Origin: Paraburkholderia sacchari
GTDB lineage: Bacteria; Pseudomonadota; Gammaproteobacteria; Burkholderiales; Burkholderiaceae
Direction of reading: 5' to 3'
DNA length: 64,000 nucleotides
Assembly: GCF_000785435.2 (NCBI RefSeq)
Contig: NZ_JTDB02000002.1
Location: 972,284-1,036,283 of the forward strand
This document shows positions 62,826 to 64,000 of the stretch, piece after piece; positions within the stretch are counted from its first letter, which is position 1, and each line of letters opens with the position of its first letter. Made by a program: the position numbers and the translations under genes. Under the pieces are notes generated by a model. The model searched no databases and was not told the DNA's origin. It worked only from the letters and a program-made list of their open reading frames with translations.

Positions 62826-63848
62826 ATGAATGCGCGCCGCGCGGCAACGATCTGGTGCGTGCTTGCCGTGGCCGCGCTCGCGGTCTTCGTGGCGTCGCTC
62901 GCGATCGGCAGCGTCCCGGTGACGTTCGCGCAGGCGCTGCATGCGCTCGTGCCCGCCGCACCGGGCGCTACGGCTGCACAAAACGCCAACGACATGGCAA
63001 GCGAGGTCGTGCGCACGCTGCGCTTGCCGCGCGCGCTCGGCGGCTTCGCGTGCGGCGCGCTGCTCGCGCTCGCGGGCGCGCTGCTTCAGGTGCTGTTGCG
63101 CAATCCGCTCGCCGAACCGTACGTGCTGGGCGTTTCGGGCGGCGCTGCCGCGTTCGCGCTGGTGGCGATGATCGCGGGCGCCGCGTGGTGGGCCGTGCAG
63201 ACGAGCGCTTGTGCGGGCGCTTTCGTGTCGATCCTGCTCGTGCTCGGCCTCGCGCGCCGCGAGCTTTGGCGTGGCGAACCGCAGGACAGTTCTCCGCGCC
63301 TGTTGCTCACGGGCGCGGTGACGGCGGCGGGGTGGGGCGCGCTGATCACGCTGCTGCTGACGCTCGCTCCCGAAGCAAGCCTGCGCGGCATGCTGTTCTG
63401 GCTCACCGGCGACCTTAACGGCGCGGGCATGCCATGGTCAGCGCTGATTGCGCTTGCGCTCGTGCTTGGATTCGGCGTGAGCGCAGCGCCCCGCCTGAAC
63501 GTGCTGCTGCGCGGCGACGCGGCCGCCCAGGCGCTCGGCGTGCCGGTGCTGCGCTTGCGTGTGGGTGTTTATCTCGCGGCATCGCTCGCGGCGGCGGCGG
63601 CCGTCACCACGGGCGGCACCATCGGCTTCGTCGGGCTCGTCGTGCCGCACATGTTGCGGCTCGCGTTCGGCAACGACCAGCGCATGCTCGTGCCGGCGGC
63701 CGCGCTCGCGGGCGGTCTCGCAGTGATGGGCGCCGATCTCGTAGCGCGCACGATTGCCGCGCCCACGCAGTTGCCCGTGGGCGTCGTGACCGCGCTCGCG
63801 GGCGTACCGGTGTTCCTGTGGATGCTGCTCAAGAGGCGCACGCCATGA
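62826..63848 (+). CDS. btuC: FecCD/BtuC-family ABC transporter permease
   Basis: An approximately 340-residue permease with about ten hydrophobic segments of the BtuC/FhuB family. Markers are LRLPRALGGFACGALLALAGALLQVLLRNPLAEPYVLGVSGGAA (near 60-100) and GTIGFVGLVVPHMLRLAFGNDQRMLVPAAALAGG (near 260-290). MNARRAATIWCV at 62826 starts just before helix 1. GTG 62706 or ATG 62739 would add a non-conserved Arg/Ser-rich leader. It overlaps the ATPase gene by 4 bp. The substrate may be vitamin B12 or a siderophore; nearby genes do not decide it. Confidence 0.9.
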   Translation: MNARRAATIWCVLAVAALAVFVASLAIGSVPVTFAQALHALVPAAPGATAAQNANDMASEVVRTLRLPRALGGFACGALLALAGALLQVLLRNPLAEPYVLGVSGGAAAFALVAMIAGAAWWAVQTSACAGAFVSILLVLGLARRELWRGEPQDSSPRLLLTGAVTAAGWGALITLLLTLAPEASLRGMLFWLTGDLNGAGMPWSALIALALVLGFGVSAAPRLNVLLRGDAAAQALGVPVLRLRVGVYLAASLAAAAAVTTGGTIGFVGLVVPHMLRLAFGNDQRMLVPAAALAGGLAVMGADLVARTIAAPTQLPVGVVTALAGVPVFLWMLLKRRTP

Positions 63849-64000
63849 GCATCGACGCCAGCCACCACGCTTCAGGTCACAACCCGGCCTACGAAAAGCC
63901 GCTGCTCGCTACGCATGCGCTTACGTTGCGCACGGGCGCGCGCACGCTGATCGAAGGGCTCACGCAGTGCTTCGATGCGGGCGAGATCTGGTGCGTGGCC
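63845..64000 (+). CDS. ABC transporter ATP-binding protein, 5' end (partial)
   Basis: The ATG at 63845 overlaps the permease stop (ATGA), and 52 codons run to the window edge. The visible part, LLATHALTLRTGARTLIEGLTQCFDAGEIWCVA, is the first strand region of an ABC ATPase just before the expected Walker A (GPNGAGKT). The partner permease suggests BtuD- or FecE-type activity. The catalytic motifs lie outside the window. Confidence 0.85.
   Translation, partial: MSIDASHHASGHNPAYEKPLLATHALTLRTGARTLIEGLTQCFDAGEIWCVA

Overview
The window looks like chromosomal DNA from a Burkholderiaceae beta-proteobacterium, most likely Paraburkholderia, Caballeronia or Burkholderia. The evidence is high GC with strong G/C bias at third codon positions, a Kdo dioxygenase gene between waaC and waaA, a cysI-DUF934-cysHDN-cobA sulfate cluster without cysJ, the pepA-holC and lptFG gene pairs, a zapB-zapA-6S RNA locus and a CpaA-to-TadG pilus operon. 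No tRNA, rRNA, CRISPR array, prophage or intact insertion sequence was seen. All calls come from reading the sequence; no database search was run.

Layout. (1) 1-435: 3' end of a glycine-rich repeat protein. (2) 849-1183: two tiny overlapping ORFs. (3) 1317-18787: an envelope-glycan region with five GT87 (DUF2029) membrane glycosyltransferase paralogues, three acyltransferase-3 paralogues, GtrA- and GtrB-like proteins, a GT2 glycosyltransferase plus Wzx-type flippase, a phosphomannomutase and a Crp/Fnr-type regulator. (4) 19301-30728: a complete-looking tad/Flp pilus locus that starts with three tandem pilin genes. (5) 30952-34434: LPS inner core, waaC-kdoO-waaA. (6) 34491-40062: urease operon ureDABCEFG on the minus strand. 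(7) 40176-42252: rhodanese, a PCMT-like methyltransferase and a RelB/ParE-type toxin-antitoxin pair. (8) 42277-51560: a periplasmic binding protein, a CysB-type regulator and the assimilatory sulfate cluster with sirohaem genes. (9) 51622-64000: housekeeping genes (lptGF, pepA, holC, cytochrome c, ilvD, lgt, SIMPL, EVE, 6S RNA, zapA, zapB-like) and the start of a BtuCD-type transporter.

How the parts work together. Phosphomannomutase supplies sugar-1-phosphate. GtrB-like protein can load a hexose onto undecaprenyl phosphate and GtrA-like protein can flip it. GT-C enzymes of family GT87 use polyprenyl-phosphate sugars on the outer face of the inner membrane, and acyltransferase-3 proteins acylate the product. 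The repeated GT87 and acyltransferase genes around a single gtrA/gtrB pair suggest a combinatorial surface-glycan decoration system. That is the best candidate here for an undescribed system, but it is an inference from gene families and neighbourhood. The second unusual area is the pilin triplication, in which a unit of about 533 bp (leader, pilin, structured tail) is repeated. In the sulfate cluster, sulfate is activated (CysDN), reduced (CysH, CysI) and supplied with sirohaem (CobA, CbiX).
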